Positions 34,895 through 49,539 of a DNA stretch of 64,000 bases are shown here, piece after piece. The DNA comes from Pseudisothecium myosuroides (lineage: Eukaryota; Streptophyta; Bryopsida; Hypnales; Lembophyllaceae): positions 51,675,724 through 51,739,723 of the forward strand of contig OX637287.1 in assembly GCA_951799445.1 (NCBI GenBank), given 5' to 3'. Under the pieces are notes generated by a model. That model searched no databases, had not been told where the DNA came from, and worked only from the letters and a program-made list of their open reading frames with translations. A program made the translations under genes and the position numbers. Position 1 is the first letter of the stretch. Every line of letters begins with the position of its first letter.

Positions 34895-36695
34895 TTAAGC
34901 CCTATATAAAGTTTTTTGACTATGTTTTCATCAAAAACGCTCCAAAAGTGCCATTTCTAATACAAGTATCAAATTTTAGAAAAAACATTTTGGGATACAT
35001 GTAACCATATTATCTTGTAGTATGTTGGTTTGAGAAGATGTAGAAAAAATTCCAGAATTTCCACCATGTGGATTGGAAGATATTAGCGCTTGAAGTGGCA
35101 AAAATCCGGGCAATTGCACTTCACAAGGTCACATTTGTATGAAAAAATGTCCAAAATGGTGGGGATTCTTTGGATTCAATCTTCATGGCAAGTTGGCTAC
35201 GTGCTTGAAAATTTCAGATCATTTGGAATTGTATAGTACTCAACAACTCTCAATTGTCCCCCCTATTTTGCCATTCAATTTTTTTTTTGTAAATAATATC
35301 TTATGATTAACATTTTTCGTCTTGCATAATTAGCATTCAATTCTTACACAATTCTGATCAAGCATACCAAATTTGGATTTCAAAGAATCAAAACTCCATT
35401 TTTGGTGAATTGTTTCATTAAATTTGGATAATTTTATACGATAGTTCATTGAAAAATATTGATGATGAAATTTTTTAATTTGATTGTGGCAATATGTAAA
35501 AAACATCCATACGTGCATCTTTCTTTCAATAAGCATCTCCAAAAAGTTTTAGAATTTCCTCACAACAGTTTCAAAAGTTGGGGTGACAATGTTCAAATTT
35601 TGAAAAATAGATATTTCTTCATTGTAATTAGATTTTGGCAAAGCAAATGTACCTTCATGGTCAAATGTACAAAATTAGTAACAATGTGAAGGTCAAATAG
35701 CAAAATCTAATTACAAAAAAGGAATATTTATTTTCCTAAATTCGGACATTGTCACCCCCAACTTTTGAAAACGTTGTGAGGAAATTCTAAAACTTTTGGA
35801 GATGATTATTGAAAGAAAGATGTGCTTATGGATGTTTCCTACATATTGCCACAATTGAATTTAAAAATTTCATCATCAATGTTTTTCAATGAACTATTGT
35901 ATAAAATTGTGAATTTTAAATGAAATAATTTGCCAAAATTGGAGTTTTATTTTTTGGAAACCCAAATTTGGTATGCTTGATTGGAATTGTATAAGAATTG
36001 AATGTTGATTATGCAAGACAAAATTGTCAATCAACTTATATATTATGCAAAATTCTTTTGAATGGCAGAATACGGTGGATGATTGAGAGTTGCCAGGTAA
36101 TGTACAACATATAGGAAAAAAATAGTAAGTAGAAAAAAGTAGAGAATGATTCAAAATATAAAATTGTTAACAACTTATTTGTGGAATTGAAAAATGCCAA
36201 TTTCAATGGTTGTAATGTTGTAATAAACAATTTACACCTAATGTTTTATTTTTTTCCAAAGATCTTAAAAATTGAGTTCAATAAAGGACCTCAAAGTCTA
36301 CATCAGGGTAGAAATTCCGTAACTACCCGCAAACTTCTTGCAAACTAAAACTTGTATAACTTTCATCTCATTAATCAAAATGGAATGATTCAAAGCTTTC
36401 CACATGTATAGAAATCTAGAAAACCAATTTCAAATTTTTATTTCTTAAAAAAATGATTTTTAAAGAAGGTTTTTTTGGCTACCTCGGCTCCCGCACTTTG
36501 TTCAAAACTACATATCATACAATAACTTTTGAACCATGTAGTCAAAAGTTATGAAAATTGTTGGGCCTAAAATCTACTCCTTGGGCACATGTTGTGTGAA
36601 AATTTCAAAGAAAAATAAATAAAAACTCCATTTGTAGTGAGCTGCCCAAAATTGCTATGTTGTTAAAAAACGCACTTTAGGGCTTTAGGACTTAA
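34895..36695 (-). mobile_element. TTAA element copy D5 with a nested fold-back
   Basis: Reverse complement of D1. At the right, CAACATAGCAATTTTGGGCA and worn TTAA-GTCCTAAAG (TTAA 36692-36695); at the left, TTAA (34895-34898) GCCCTATATAAAG and GACTATGTTTTCATCAAAAA. The interior is split by a 0.7-kb inverted repeat (35321-36022). Confidence 0.62.
35321..36022. mobile_element. Fold-back element, 0.7 kb, nested in D5
   Basis: CTTGCATAATTAGCATTCAA at the left pairs with TTGAATGTTGATTATGCAAG at the right. The arms, about 330 bp each, are inverse copies down to a centre near 35670: CTCACAAC with GTTGTGAG, and GACAATGTTCAAATT with GAATTCGGACATTGTC-like sequence. It has no ORF on either strand beyond mirrored chance frames. 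Confidence 0.72.
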
Positions 36696-36883
36696 TTGAA
36701 AAATTCTCAGAACAATTTGAAGTATTGCCATGCAGACCATGATATTCAAACACAACAAGTTACATGCCTTAATTTTCATGAAATTAATGTAGTCTACATG
36801 TTTAGAAGCAATTTAATTTAAATATAAATTCCTTAGTGTTCACAATCTGATATGAGTTTCATGTCATTCAAAAATTTAAGAAG

Positions 36884-37127
36884 ATGCACTATAAAAAATC
36901 CATGTTTTAAGTGATGTTATCATAATTTTAGGAGACGGATTTTAGTGGACGTCCGAAAAAACAACTTGTGTTTTTATGTCAATAACAACATCCAATGTAA
37001 CATCTAGATGTTACATTGGATGTTGTTATTGACATAAAAACACAAGTTGTTTTTTTGGACGTCCATTAAAATTTGTCTCCTAAAATTATGCTAACGTCAC
37101 CTAAAATGCAGGTTTCTTATAGTGATG
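36884..37127. mobile_element. CACTA-type MITE forming a near-perfect palindrome
   Basis: Starts CACTATAAAAAATCC, ends GTTTCTTATAGTG, flanked by ATG at 36884-36886 and 37125-37127. CACTA..TAGTG ends with a 3-bp duplication are the signature of the CACTA (En/Spm) superfamily. The inner arms (AACATCCAATGTAACATCTA with its inverse) meet at ATCTAGAT near 37006. A related right half lies at 57898-58016. Confidence 0.8.
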
Positions 37128-37129
37128 GT

Positions 37130-38089
37130 CTGCATGGCTATACTCGGTGGAAAGCTATGACCTAGGACATGTTTTAATTCCATCTGAATCATGGTCATAG
37201 ATCTCCACGCTTAGTGTTCACAATTTGATGGCCAAGAATTCCGTTTCATTTGCTTCAAAAGAAAATAATCTGATGGCCAAAGCTTTCTACCTGTTTCTAG
37301 AAGCCCTGTTTGAAATCAAAACATGTACTGAGACATGAACTGCAAGCAGGGTTTTTTTTGGGCCTTATGAGGCCCAAATGCCTCAAAAGAAAAAAGGCTG
37401 CACCAAGCCTATAGGAAAAATTTGAAGAAAAATTGGATGATGATGCCAAGTTGCTCCAATTTTTTGTAAAATTTGGATGAAATTGTCAATTTAAAATGAA
37501 AATCATCCAAATATGTGGATGAAAAGATAGTTCTATCCAAAATATAGATGAATACAAAAATATTTGGCTACATTATTTTCTCGTATGATGCCACTTTAGC
37601 ACTGCTCCAAAAACCAAAAAAAAAACCCTGACTGCAAGGATTCCATTGTAAGAAAACGAGTCACTAACTGACAACAACAAGGAAGTAAATCACATATCAC
37701 ACTATTCATCACTTTAAAGCTTTTGTCCTACTTTGTCCTATCTAAGAGTGAAACCTTATGGGGAGCAGGGTAGGGGAAAGGGGAGGTCGCAAGGTTGGAG
37801 GGTGGGGCGGGATGGACAGGACATTGCATCCTCATCCCGCCATCATCTACAGGCGGGGGCACGAGGGGGTCAATTTACCTTGGAAGAAATGTATTAGGCT
37901 CTCCATTGTATTTCAGTGTAGTTTACTTTACTTAGAATCCCTTGAACCAATGAGTGACTATTTATATTCTCTCTCCTGAAAATATATTCACTTTTTCCTT
38001 CTTGCATACTTTGTTTTTTTGTAGTTTTTTTGTGTTTTCTATTCTCAATAGCCTCTTCTAAGTTTCGGACTCCTCTGCTTTTTCTCAAC
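37130..38089. other. Spacer with dispersed-repeat copy
   Basis: TTTGTCCTACTTTGTCCTAT (about 37724) repeats the unit at 34060 and is followed by a G-rich stretch (37760-37870). No gene recognised. The ORFs here have no family resemblance. Confidence 0.4.
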
Positions 38090-38421
38090 TTAGGGCTGCT
38101 TCACACTATGCCCAAAGGTCAAGAGTCCGTCAATTTCCACCAATGAAATTTCAGGAAACCAAGAGTTTGGACTCTCGACCTTTTACACTATGCCCAAAGG
38201 TTGAGAGTCCGTCGCCCTCAAAACTGCTTACATAGCAGAGAAATGCCTACATGGCGATGGACTCTCGATTAAAGTTTGGATCTCCATTTTTGGCCGATCC
38301 AAACTCTAATCGAGAGTCCGTCAAAAATTTTTTTAGAAAAATGTCAGAAATGACAAGACTAGATTTGCAGTTTTGGCAGTAGGTAGGTAGTAGTACACCC
38401 CTTTTATTATTTGTTATTTGT

Positions 38422-38992
38422 TACTCCTTCCGTCCCAAAATGATTGTCCCATGAAAAGCTTTTCTCAAGATTAAGGCGAAATTTGAGAATTTGGTAAAGT
38501 AATGAATGTAGACATGTAGATTAACACTTGATTTGCTCAGTGGTTTGCAAAAATGGCAATATCAAGTTTAAAGCGTGAATCACTTAAAGCGGGAAAATTG
38601 AGGTTGCAAGTTCACATGAAAAATCATCCTCTGGCTTACAATTTTCCACCGAAAATGAGTATTGAGCACAACAACGCATTGTTTTTCATTTTGTCTTTGT
38701 ACCGTGTGAAGATAGTTTAGCGTTAGATTTTTCTTGAGTAACTTGTCAATAGTTTGCTATAAACAACTTATGTAACTAAAACTGACTATTTCATGAATTG
38801 TGTCTTTGTGGAATTGACAGTGATTGTTTCATGAATTGTGTTTGTCTAATTGAAACTCTTATTGTGAGAGTACTGACTATTTCATGAATTTTATCTTCAT
38901 ATTATTAAATTTGAAGTAGTAGACAATCATTTTTGGAAAGATGGACAATCATTTTTGGAAAGATGGACAATCATTTCAAGACGGAGGGAGTA
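38422..38992. mobile_element. Stowaway MITE, nested
   Basis: TA, CTCCTTCCGTCCCAAAATGA at the left; TCATTTCAAGACGGAGGGAG, TA at the right. The CTCC(C)TCCGT terminus and TA target are diagnostic of Stowaway (Tc1/mariner class). 567 bp. GGACAATCATTTTTGGAAAGA is repeated near the right end. The flanks carry TTTGTTATTTGTTA repeats. Confidence 0.88.
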
Positions 38993-39118
38993 TTTGATAT
39001 TTGTTATTTGTTATTTGTCGCCATTGGGGTTTGAAACCTAGTCTCCACTATTACAATAGAGAGTCTTTGCATTCAATGAACCTACTTCCCTTTACCTACT
39101 TCCCTTCAATGATCAATG

Positions 39119-39401
39119 CCATTAGAAGAATTTCGAGGCCTCCAAGAGACTGCGAGTTATCAGGCCTTGGGAACGCCTTGGGAACAGTAATCTGATATGG
39201 TCACGAGAGTGCCACGTCTAAAAATAATTTAAAAAATTAGTTAATTAATTAATTTAATTTTTTTAAATTAAATAAAAAAAAATAAAAAATAAAAAAAAAA
39301 TATATATATATATATTTAAATTATTTTAATATTCTGACTGTTCCCGCTGCGGGAACAACCCTGAAACAGCCCTTTGCAACCCTCAAATTTCTTCTAATGC
39401 A
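39119..39401. mobile_element. TA-flanked GAAGAA-end MITE, copy 3
   Basis: ATTAGAAGAATTTCGAGG at the left and CCTCAAATTTCTTCTAAT at the right, with TA flanks. The centre holds A/T-only sequence and TTCCCGCTGCGGGAA. It shares only its outer 10-15 bp and a GGGAAC motif with the larger copies at 7452 and 31467, so it is a distant member or a derivative. Confidence 0.62.
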
Positions 39402-39703
39402 CCCTTTTATTCCATTTATACCCTTTATATTCCTTGTTTGATGAAAAGAGCATGTGCTGTGATTTTTTTTCCAAGGCCATTTTGGACTCCTTTCTCATTT
39501 TTTAAAAATCTTTTACTTGAAAAAAATGACACATGGGTGAGGTTTGGACTTTGGGCTCGGCCTTTGGAGGCTTCACACTATGGCCGACCAAAGGCTCCAA
39601 TTCCTAAATTTTGGGGCCTATTTATTGTCAAATTTCTTTGAACTCTCACTTCCCCGGACGCTCGACTTGGTCGAGCATAGTGTGAAGCGGCCCTTAACTT
39701 AAC

Positions 39704-40208
39704 TTAGAGCATTTGCAATGGAGGCCCGGTATATGGCCCGGTATCAGTATAACTAACTTTTAAATGGTAAATAATTAGAACTTGAAAATTGTCTCATTGG
39801 AAGCGCATTGGAAAGAACTTGGAGAAGGTACAAGAAATTTCAAAATTAAACATTGGACAAGTACTTCAAAAGCAAGGTAAAAATCTGAAATTATAGAGGT
39901 TCTTTGAAAATCACGGTTACCAAAGCAACATTTGGTCATTGACCCTCCACATTTGGCCATATTTAGAGGGTCAATGGCCAAATGTTGCTTTGGTAACCGT
40001 GATTTGCTAAGACCTCTATAATTTCAGATTTTTACCTTGTTTTTGAAATACTTGTCCAATGTTTAATTTTGAAATTTCTTGTACCTTCTCCAAGTTCTTT
40101 CCAATGCGCTTCCAATGAGACAATTTTCAAGTTCTAATTATTTACCATTCAAAAGTTAGTTATACCGATACCGGGCCATATACCGGGCCTCCATTGCAGA
40201 TGCTCTTA
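39704..40208. mobile_element. 499-bp fold-back Harbinger-type MITE
   Basis: TTA, GAGCATTTGCAATGGAGGCC at the left; GGCCTCCATTGCAGATGCTC, TTA at the right. GAGCAT(C/T)TGCAATGG is a common plant MITE terminus with a TTA/TAA target. The whole element folds on itself, both arms of about 240 bp meeting near 39957 in TTTGGCCATATTTAGAGG. It begins 10 bp after the previous Harbinger-like element ends. Confidence 0.82.
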
Positions 40209-40231
40209 CTACAGTATTTGCACATTGAGAG

Positions 40232-40420
40232 ATGGCTGGCGGTTGGCTCGCGCGGCTCTCGAAGTGGGCACACTTATCGGAAGAGGTCACGGAAGAGGTC
40301 ATAGTAGCTATCACGGTAGGGGTCATGGTGGGAGGGAGTGTGATATTGGGAGCATGTATGGTGGCACGGAGCTTGGATGGAGGGTTGGAGAAGATTAAGC
40401 ACGCGGACTCTCGTGCGTAA
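40232..40420 (+). CDS. Small single-pass membrane ORF, paralogue of 13803-14030
   Basis: 62 codons, MAGGWLARLSKWAHLSEEV, hydrophobic IVAITVGVMVGGSVILGACMV, then LDGGLEKIKHADSRA. It shares the start, the membrane segment and GLE(K/R)IKHAD with the 75-codon ORF, but stops right after that motif where the other continues FKSTVKKMEAAAKAYQ. So it may be a truncated or frameshifted duplicate. It starts 24 bp after the MITE ends. Function unknown. Confidence 0.4.
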   Translation: MAGGWLARLSKWAHLSEEVTEEVIVAITVGVMVGGSVILGACMVARSLDGGLEKIKHADSRA

Positions 40421-40429
40421 GAGTGTTGC

Positions 40430-42995
40430 TGTCGCAAAGATACACAGATACACAGTAGCTTTTTTGATGGTGAGCTCGCGATGACAGCCAATTTTGGTGG
40501 CACTATTGTGCTGTTGTTCTGCAGTTCCGCAGATGCAGTTTCATTAGGCGTAAGAGGGGTGGCGTGTTCGTAAGTTGGTGTTTAGTTGTCAATACCATTC
40601 TCAATTTGACTATATGGACCAACTGGAGATTCAGAATTTTCAAATCCATAGTCGAACTGATTTTCAGCTGTTGAAATTCGTCTCTGAGTTTCAATTCTTG
40701 GTGGATTCAGGGGCAGAGAGTTTCATGAGACTGTTTTGTTTTTCTTGTCAATACCTAGCTGTCAGGGTGTATCTAAATCCTAAGGCGTAGTAGGAATTGC
40801 GGATTACAAGACAGGCTAGAGCTATTTATTGTTCGCTAGGGATCTGGATGCCGGAGATTTGGAATTGCCATGCGACGCTCATGTTGATGTTTAGAGGTGT
40901 CAGTTCCCTTGGTGATCTGTTTGTGAGCCGTCAGAATTCGTCTCCGAGTGTCAATTCTTGGTTGATTCAGGGGCAGTGTTCTATGATTCTGCCTAGCTTG
41001 TCACTTCCTAGCTCAGGCTGTTGGTTGAGATCCAAACCCTAAGGTTTAGTAAGAATTGCGATTACGTGACGGGCACGAACGCCTTACATCTGGTAAGAGC
41101 TATTCGCTGTTCACTAGAGATCTGCTTAACGCATATTTGAAATTGTCAGGGGATCGAGTTCTCAGATCTTGATGTTGTGATGTTTCGTTGTGGATTTTGT
41201 TCTTATGAAGCTCAGGAGGGTAAGAGAGTCGTTTTGTGTAGAGTGCCTGTAGCTGGAATCGTGATATTAGTTTGTGCAAACTTAAAGTGTTAGTCGGAAA
41301 TAATTTTACTTTTTCTATTGTATCGATATAGGGATTTTATCTTAGATGTCATGAACTGACCGACATAGAGGCATGGAAAATTGATTGTGGAGTGATACTA
41401 CACGAGTACCTAGTAATTTTCAAGGTTGCCCAGGTCGCACTCCGGAGACTAAGTCCACTTCTGAAATATTGTGCAGATTAGAACGCACCGGCAGATTGTA
41501 TGCCAAGATGAGAATGGTCGTTGTTACTTTTTCTTTTTCGTCACTTCTATTATATTTTGGTTCGCAGCTCAAGGAAAACCCTTTCTAGTATCATCAAGCT
41601 TTTGTCTTGTTTCGCGAAATGTTTTCGTTTCGTAAGATGGGCGTCACATTCACGAATGAGAGTGACGAGATGTTTCTACTCACTGGTACAGCCCACTGGT
41701 TCATCTGAATTAGCATTTTGAACTCGTCGGTGACTGTATTCCAGGGCAGAGTATTGGAGCCGACAGTTTTTGAATTGAGGTTCTGTTCTCCTTTTGTCAA
41801 CGATGATCGCCCCCTGCTGTATAGAGCCTTCACATACAAGGAGATTGTAGAGCAGATCATGCACATTCGTGGAAAAAGAGAGTTCCAGAGTCCCCTCAAT
41901 TCTTTTCTTCTCTAGCCGAATCCTATCAACTCATCTCTCCTGGAGTGATACTTCATGGAATATTCACATTAGGCGTTCTCTATCTCGTTCACTATCTTCT
42001 TGTGACCAACAAACTGTAAAGACAACACGACCAATGTATTCTTGAGCGTGTACAGACAGTGAGATTCTTCTTCGTAGTGTGAAACTCCATAGTTATAGTT
42101 TCTGAATGACTTACAGTCATTTCTATCACTTTCAAGGTCTGACATGAAGACCTGACATTCTGTTGAGGAGCTTTCTTGACCGAAACGTATATTGCCTGGA
42201 CCAAAAAGGGTTCGGCAAGTGAGCTTCTCCGCTGGAAGCATATGAATTCAGCCAATGTACCAAAGCCTGAATTGTGATCAATTCTGATCTGCTCAAATTT
42301 TATTCAAGTAGTTTGACTCTCTCTAATATGCACTTCGTAGCAGAAATCAAAACACCGTCTCTTTTTTAAGTAACACCACTTGAATTGTACAACCAAAGTT
42401 GCAGGTGTTGCTTTTGGGAGGGCTGTGATACCAGCATACTTCTACTTCAGATTAGGGCGTTTCCCCCGCAGGCAGCAACAAAGATTGTTGATCAATTTGA
42501 GGGTCGGCAATAGATGTTAAATTTCTGTTTTCAAGGTGCCAGCTTCTGTCTTCTCTTCGCCAGCCGAGCACTCTGAGGCGACACACATGACAATCGATGC
42601 AAATGAGGATTACAATAGGGTTTATGGCAACATTGAATGAAAGAAAATCATTCAACTTCAAAATTCAGCCTTTGGATTAAGGCATCAAACGGTTATCAGT
42701 AAAGATTCGAAGATTGATTTGGATGAAAGATAACATACGGGAAGGTATTTGGATAAATCATTGTGTCAAATCACTCTGCTCATCATCCATGATATTGATG
42801 TTGGAGGCCATTAGGGTTAACCTACAAACTGACCAATTAAGAAATTTTTTGACACCTTTCTTTAAAATAAAATATGACTTTTTAACCTTAAATTTCAGCT
42901 TCGGTTGGTGTGGATCTTAGTAGAAATGATTTTGAGAAATTTTCAAATTATTGTCAAAGTTGTTTCCACTTTCTAGTATTTTAAATTTTGAATAA
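40430..42995. other. Less AT-rich unassigned region
   Basis: Composition here is closer to that of the exons than to the repeats. A diverged tandem duplication (period about 260 bp) spans about 40640-41130: GTCTCTGAGTTTCAATTCTT at 40680 and GTCTCCGAGTGTCAATTCTT at 40940. ORFs with protein-like composition exist on both strands (for example 41718-41915 plus, 41969-42241 minus), but I recognise no family and cannot choose a strand. It could be an untranslated region, a lncRNA or a worn gene. Confidence 0.35.
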
Positions 42996-43375
42996 TAAGG
43001 TAGCATCACCCATAACCATTAGTGTACCCATACTTCAATTGTAGAGTTCCCTACAAGTGTCTCCAAAGGTACCTACAAGTATCTCCAAAAGTACCTTGAA
43101 ACCGTGTCCATCTTTAATTGTGGTTGGTGGGCTCTGATTTTTTAAGATTTTCGTGCTAGAATCAATGCAACTTTAGTAGAGTGTGGTTTAGGGTGCCCTA
43201 GGGAGTTCTACTTTGAAAATTCACAGAAATTAGATGCCTTATCCAAAAATTCTATTTTTTTTTTAATATTCATGATTTTCAATTGCTAATACTAAAAAAA
43301 TATTTTTTCTAGAAAAAAGGTACCTCCAATTATGCTGAATTGTTTAAATTGACAATTATGGGTGTTGCTACCTTA
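42996..43375. mobile_element. TA-flanked AGGTAG MITE
   Basis: TA, AGGTAGCATCACCCATAA at the left; TTATGGGTGTTGCTACCT, TA at the right. 376 bp body without an ORF. Same terminus and target as 28573-28850 and 51294-51495, but the interior is different. A short duplicated phrase (CTACAAGT, CTCCAAA, GTACCT) occurs near 43055-43095. Confidence 0.78.
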
Positions 43376-44631
43376 GTAGACTCTTTTTGAAAGTAGTCAA
43401 TGGTTTGAAAACCAACCTTTTATTCATAGACCCTTGCATCCAATCTTGACATACACTTTAGTGTCTATATTATGTTGCACATAAAAGTGACAATTAAAAA
43501 TTATAGTCCTTGAGAATAAATAGAGCAAAAAAAGTGCAATTAAACCTTTTAAAAACTAGTTACATAACAAAGTATAAAAGTGGAAGTAAGCATTTTTGAA
43601 ATTTGTTCATCTTTAGAGCTCATGGTAAACATATCCAAATTTGGGCCCAACCCAATTGCATGTGTTTAATTTTGCTATGTTGCATCCAAATGTAGTGAAA
43701 CCTATAATCAAATTCTCATTACTACTGTTCAAGTATGCAATTAATTGGGGATGAAAGTGGGATTGAAATGTGATGCTTTTATAAATTCAATGAATACAAC
43801 CATACTAGTTATTTGCAAAGCAAAAGGTTAGAGGGACGATTTGGATTATCGTTGCAACTGTGTAGGGAATTAGTCAGGAGTCACATTATAATTAGCATCC
43901 ATATAGATGAGAAGAGCCGTAGTCTCCCCCATGCACAACAATGAGAAGCAATATATTTTTGCTTTAACCACCTACGATGTATTTTTTAAATCCAAAAATG
44001 AGCTAACAAAAATACATGTAAAATATTCCTTGATTTGCCATTCTTTTGCAAAAATAAATTTGTAAATCTCATAACTCTAAATATGTCGGCAAGTTCACAA
44101 CGGAACATCCTACTTTAGTGAGAGACCCTTCTGAAAATTGTGATATTACAGATGACTACAGAAAGTGATACCGGTAGAGTGAAAAGCCACTTCTGAGAAG
44201 TGTGATATTACAGAAGGTGCTAGTAAACTGGCCCTTGTGCGCAGTGGTGCGACTCGTTGAATTGGAGGAACCGAATTCCCTCGAGGAAGTTGCTCACTTC
44301 TTGTTGTTCTTTTCGTTCTTTCTACGGCATTGGAGCTTCGATGCAGGCCCTTTTCGATCTTACGATGCTGTTTTGCTCAGATGAAATTATTTCATCTTGC
44401 AGCTGAATTTCAAATTTGGAAAACTCGACGAAATTTGGAATTTCTTCGAACATTTGATGCATCGTAGGGTTCTTCGGCGCAATTTTTGTGTTCTGGTTGT
44501 TCGACTGGAACCAATTTCGATCAGCGAGATTGCGGAAGCACGCACATCTTTCTTCTAACTTACAACAATAAAAGAGTCGTATGGTGTGTGAGATCGCCAA
44601 CTCTCAGGACAGAGTTTGATCGAGCTTGGCT
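43376..44631 (+). other. Upstream region and leader of DPM1
   Basis: The left part is plain AT-rich. CTTCTGAAAATTGTGATATT at about 44130 is repeated as CTTCTGAGAAGTGTGATATT at about 44192 (62-bp period). From about 44200 the composition becomes less AT-rich, as expected for a promoter and 5' leader ending at the ATG at 44632. Confidence 0.45.
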
Positions 44632-47499
<2,868 letters not shown>

Positions 47500-48134
47500 A
47501 TGCCCTCCGGCCCGCCAACCCCCCTACACACACATGCTTAGCTTGTGACTGAATTGGCAACCCTCAAAATGCAGTATGAGGTTAGATGCACAAACAATGT
47601 ACTCTACTATGCTAGGTACTCTCAATGATAGCCAGAGTGTTAGGACAGTTCATAGAGTAGAATACTCACCAATCAATTTTGTTCTATCAGGAATCGTTTC
47701 ACTTTCAGGTGTCGTAGCCACGTTGTGGTCACAAAGTTTGGAGTTGAGGGTTTAATGTAGCGAATAGTGGGCATTGGAACTGCGAAATTGACTGAAGACT
47801 GCAGACAATGATTTGGAGATGAACTTGCACAAGAATTTGCGAGGTAGTGTTGATTTTGCCCGATGATGCAAATTAGCTAATGATGGCGGACAGTAGTCTG
47901 GGTTATCACTTCCAGTTATCATGTTTTGTTTCAAGTTGATCGATTTCTGAACGAGATTTATTGTTCGTCTTCTTTCGGGATTTGATTATAACTGCAGATG
48001 GAGTTCTAACCGTGGGGTACTTGGGGAGAGCATATTCGGTGCGTAAATATCAAAGCCGCTCTTTAATTTTTATTTTCAAGACCTAGCTTCCGCTATTACA
48101 CAATGCTGAACTGCCTACGTGGTATATTTCTATG
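47500..48134 (+). other. 3' region of DPM1 and spacer
   Basis: Contains the presumed 3' UTR. No clear polyadenylation motif stands out near the stop. Segments around 47880-48040 are less AT-rich but carry no recognisable exon. Confidence 0.35.
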
Positions 48135-49531
48135 TACAGTAAGGTCTACTTCATTTATGAATTTTTGAAATCGCAAGGAAGGAAATTTCACATCCACCAA
48201 CTTTGATAGCCTCTCGAGGGCTCAAAAATTGGTCTTTGACCATGAAATTTTTACCACAACTTCATCTTTAAGTTAATTATATGTGCACCAAATTTCAAGG
48301 CCAAATGATTTACCCAAAAAAAGATATTCAAAATCTCCCAACATGTGTAGCCATGAGAAAAATTTCATTACTGCCAACTTTGACACCCTCCCAAGGATTG
48401 AATTTTTTTTCTTTTTCTATGAAATTTTTGGTGTAGGACCATTTATATGTTGATTACATGTGTGAAAATTTCAAGTCCAAAAGACCCCCACAAAAATTGA
48501 TATTCAAAATCTCCCAACATGTGTATTTGTGAAACAATTTCACTACTACCAACTTTGACACTATCCCAAGGGTTGAAAAATTGTTTATTTATCATGAAAT
48601 TTTTATGATGAAATCATCTCTATGTTAATAACATGTGTGCCAAATTTCAAGTTCAAAAGATTCACACAAAATAAAATATGCCAATTCTACCAACATGTGT
48701 AGTTGTGAGAAAAATTTCACTACTACCAACTTTGACACTATCCCAAGGGCTGGAAAAAAAACATTTTACTATGAAATTTTTGGCATGAGATCATCTTTAC
48801 TTTTATAAAATTTGTGCCAAATTTCAAGGTCAAAAGATTTACCAAAAAAAAGATATTCTAATTCTACCAACATGTGTAGTTGTGAGAATGACTTTCTACA
48901 TCCATGTGAAATTTCAACCCAAAAAATGACACTATCCCAAGGGCTGAATTTTTTTTTCTCACAACTACACATGTTGGTAGAATTGGCATATTTATTTTGT
49001 GTGAATCTTTTGAACTTGAAATTTGGCACACATGTTATTAACATAGAGATGATTTCATCATAAAAATTTCATGATAAATAAACAATTTTTCAACCCTTGG
49101 GATAGTGTCAAAGTTGGTAGTAGTGAAATTGTTTCACAAATACACATGTTGGGAGATTTTGAATATCAATTTTTGTGGGGGTCTTTTGGACTTGAAATTT
49201 TCACACATGTAATCAACATATAAATGGTCCTATGCCAAAAAATTTATAGAAAAAGAAAAAAAATTCAGTCCTTGGGAGGGTGTCAAAGTTGGTAGTAGTG
49301 AAATTTTTCTCATGGCTACACATGTTGGGAGATTTTGAATATCTTTTTTTGGGTAAATCATTTGGTCTTGAAATTTGGTGCACATATAATTAACTTAAAG
49401 ATGAAGTTGTGGTAAAAATTTCATGGTCAAAGACCAATTTTTGAGCCCTCGGGAGGCTATCAAAATTGACAGATGTGAAATTTCCTTCCCTGCAAATTCA
49501 AAAATTCGTAAATGAAGTGGACCTTACTGTA
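48135..49531. mobile_element. 1.4-kb fold-back CAGT element built of 176-bp repeats
   Basis: TA (48135-48136), CAGTAAGGTCTACTTCATTT at the left; AAATGAAGTGGACCTTACTG, TA (49530-49531) at the right. Arms 48137-48716 and 48957-49529 are inverse copies of about 575 bp. The left arm is built of tandem units of 175-177 bp, marked by CCAACTTTG at 48197, 48374, 48549 and 48726, the last one in the 240-nt loop. CAGT ends with a TA target resemble Tc1/mariner. There is no transposase; the only ORFs mirror each other across the axis. Confidence 0.82.
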
Positions 49532-49539
49532 CAGTACTG

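Larger units (their letters stand above)
38090..39696. mobile_element. Harbinger-like element with TTA duplication, multiply nested
   Basis: TTA then GGGCTGCTTCACACTATGCC at the left; AGCATAGTGTGAAGCGGCCC then TTA at the right (39694-39696). Ends beginning GGGC with a TTA duplication fit PIF/Harbinger (Tourist). GAGAGTCCGTC recurs several times in the left 250 bp. Two younger elements lie inside (38424-38990 and 39124-39396). Confidence 0.7.

Noticed and set aside
43376..44200. Search for tRNA or rRNA genes in spacers
   Set aside because: Apart from the SINE-like boxes at 9811-9864 I found no convincing cloverleaf or ribosomal sequence by eye.
48197..48860. Regular repeats considered as a CRISPR array
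   Set aside because: Units are about 176 bp with no short repeat/unique spacer pattern, and this is eukaryotic DNA.
48769..49063. Pair of ORFs of 83-91 codons on opposite strands
   Set aside because: They mirror each other across the axis of the fold-back element, so they are chance frames of an inverted repeat.
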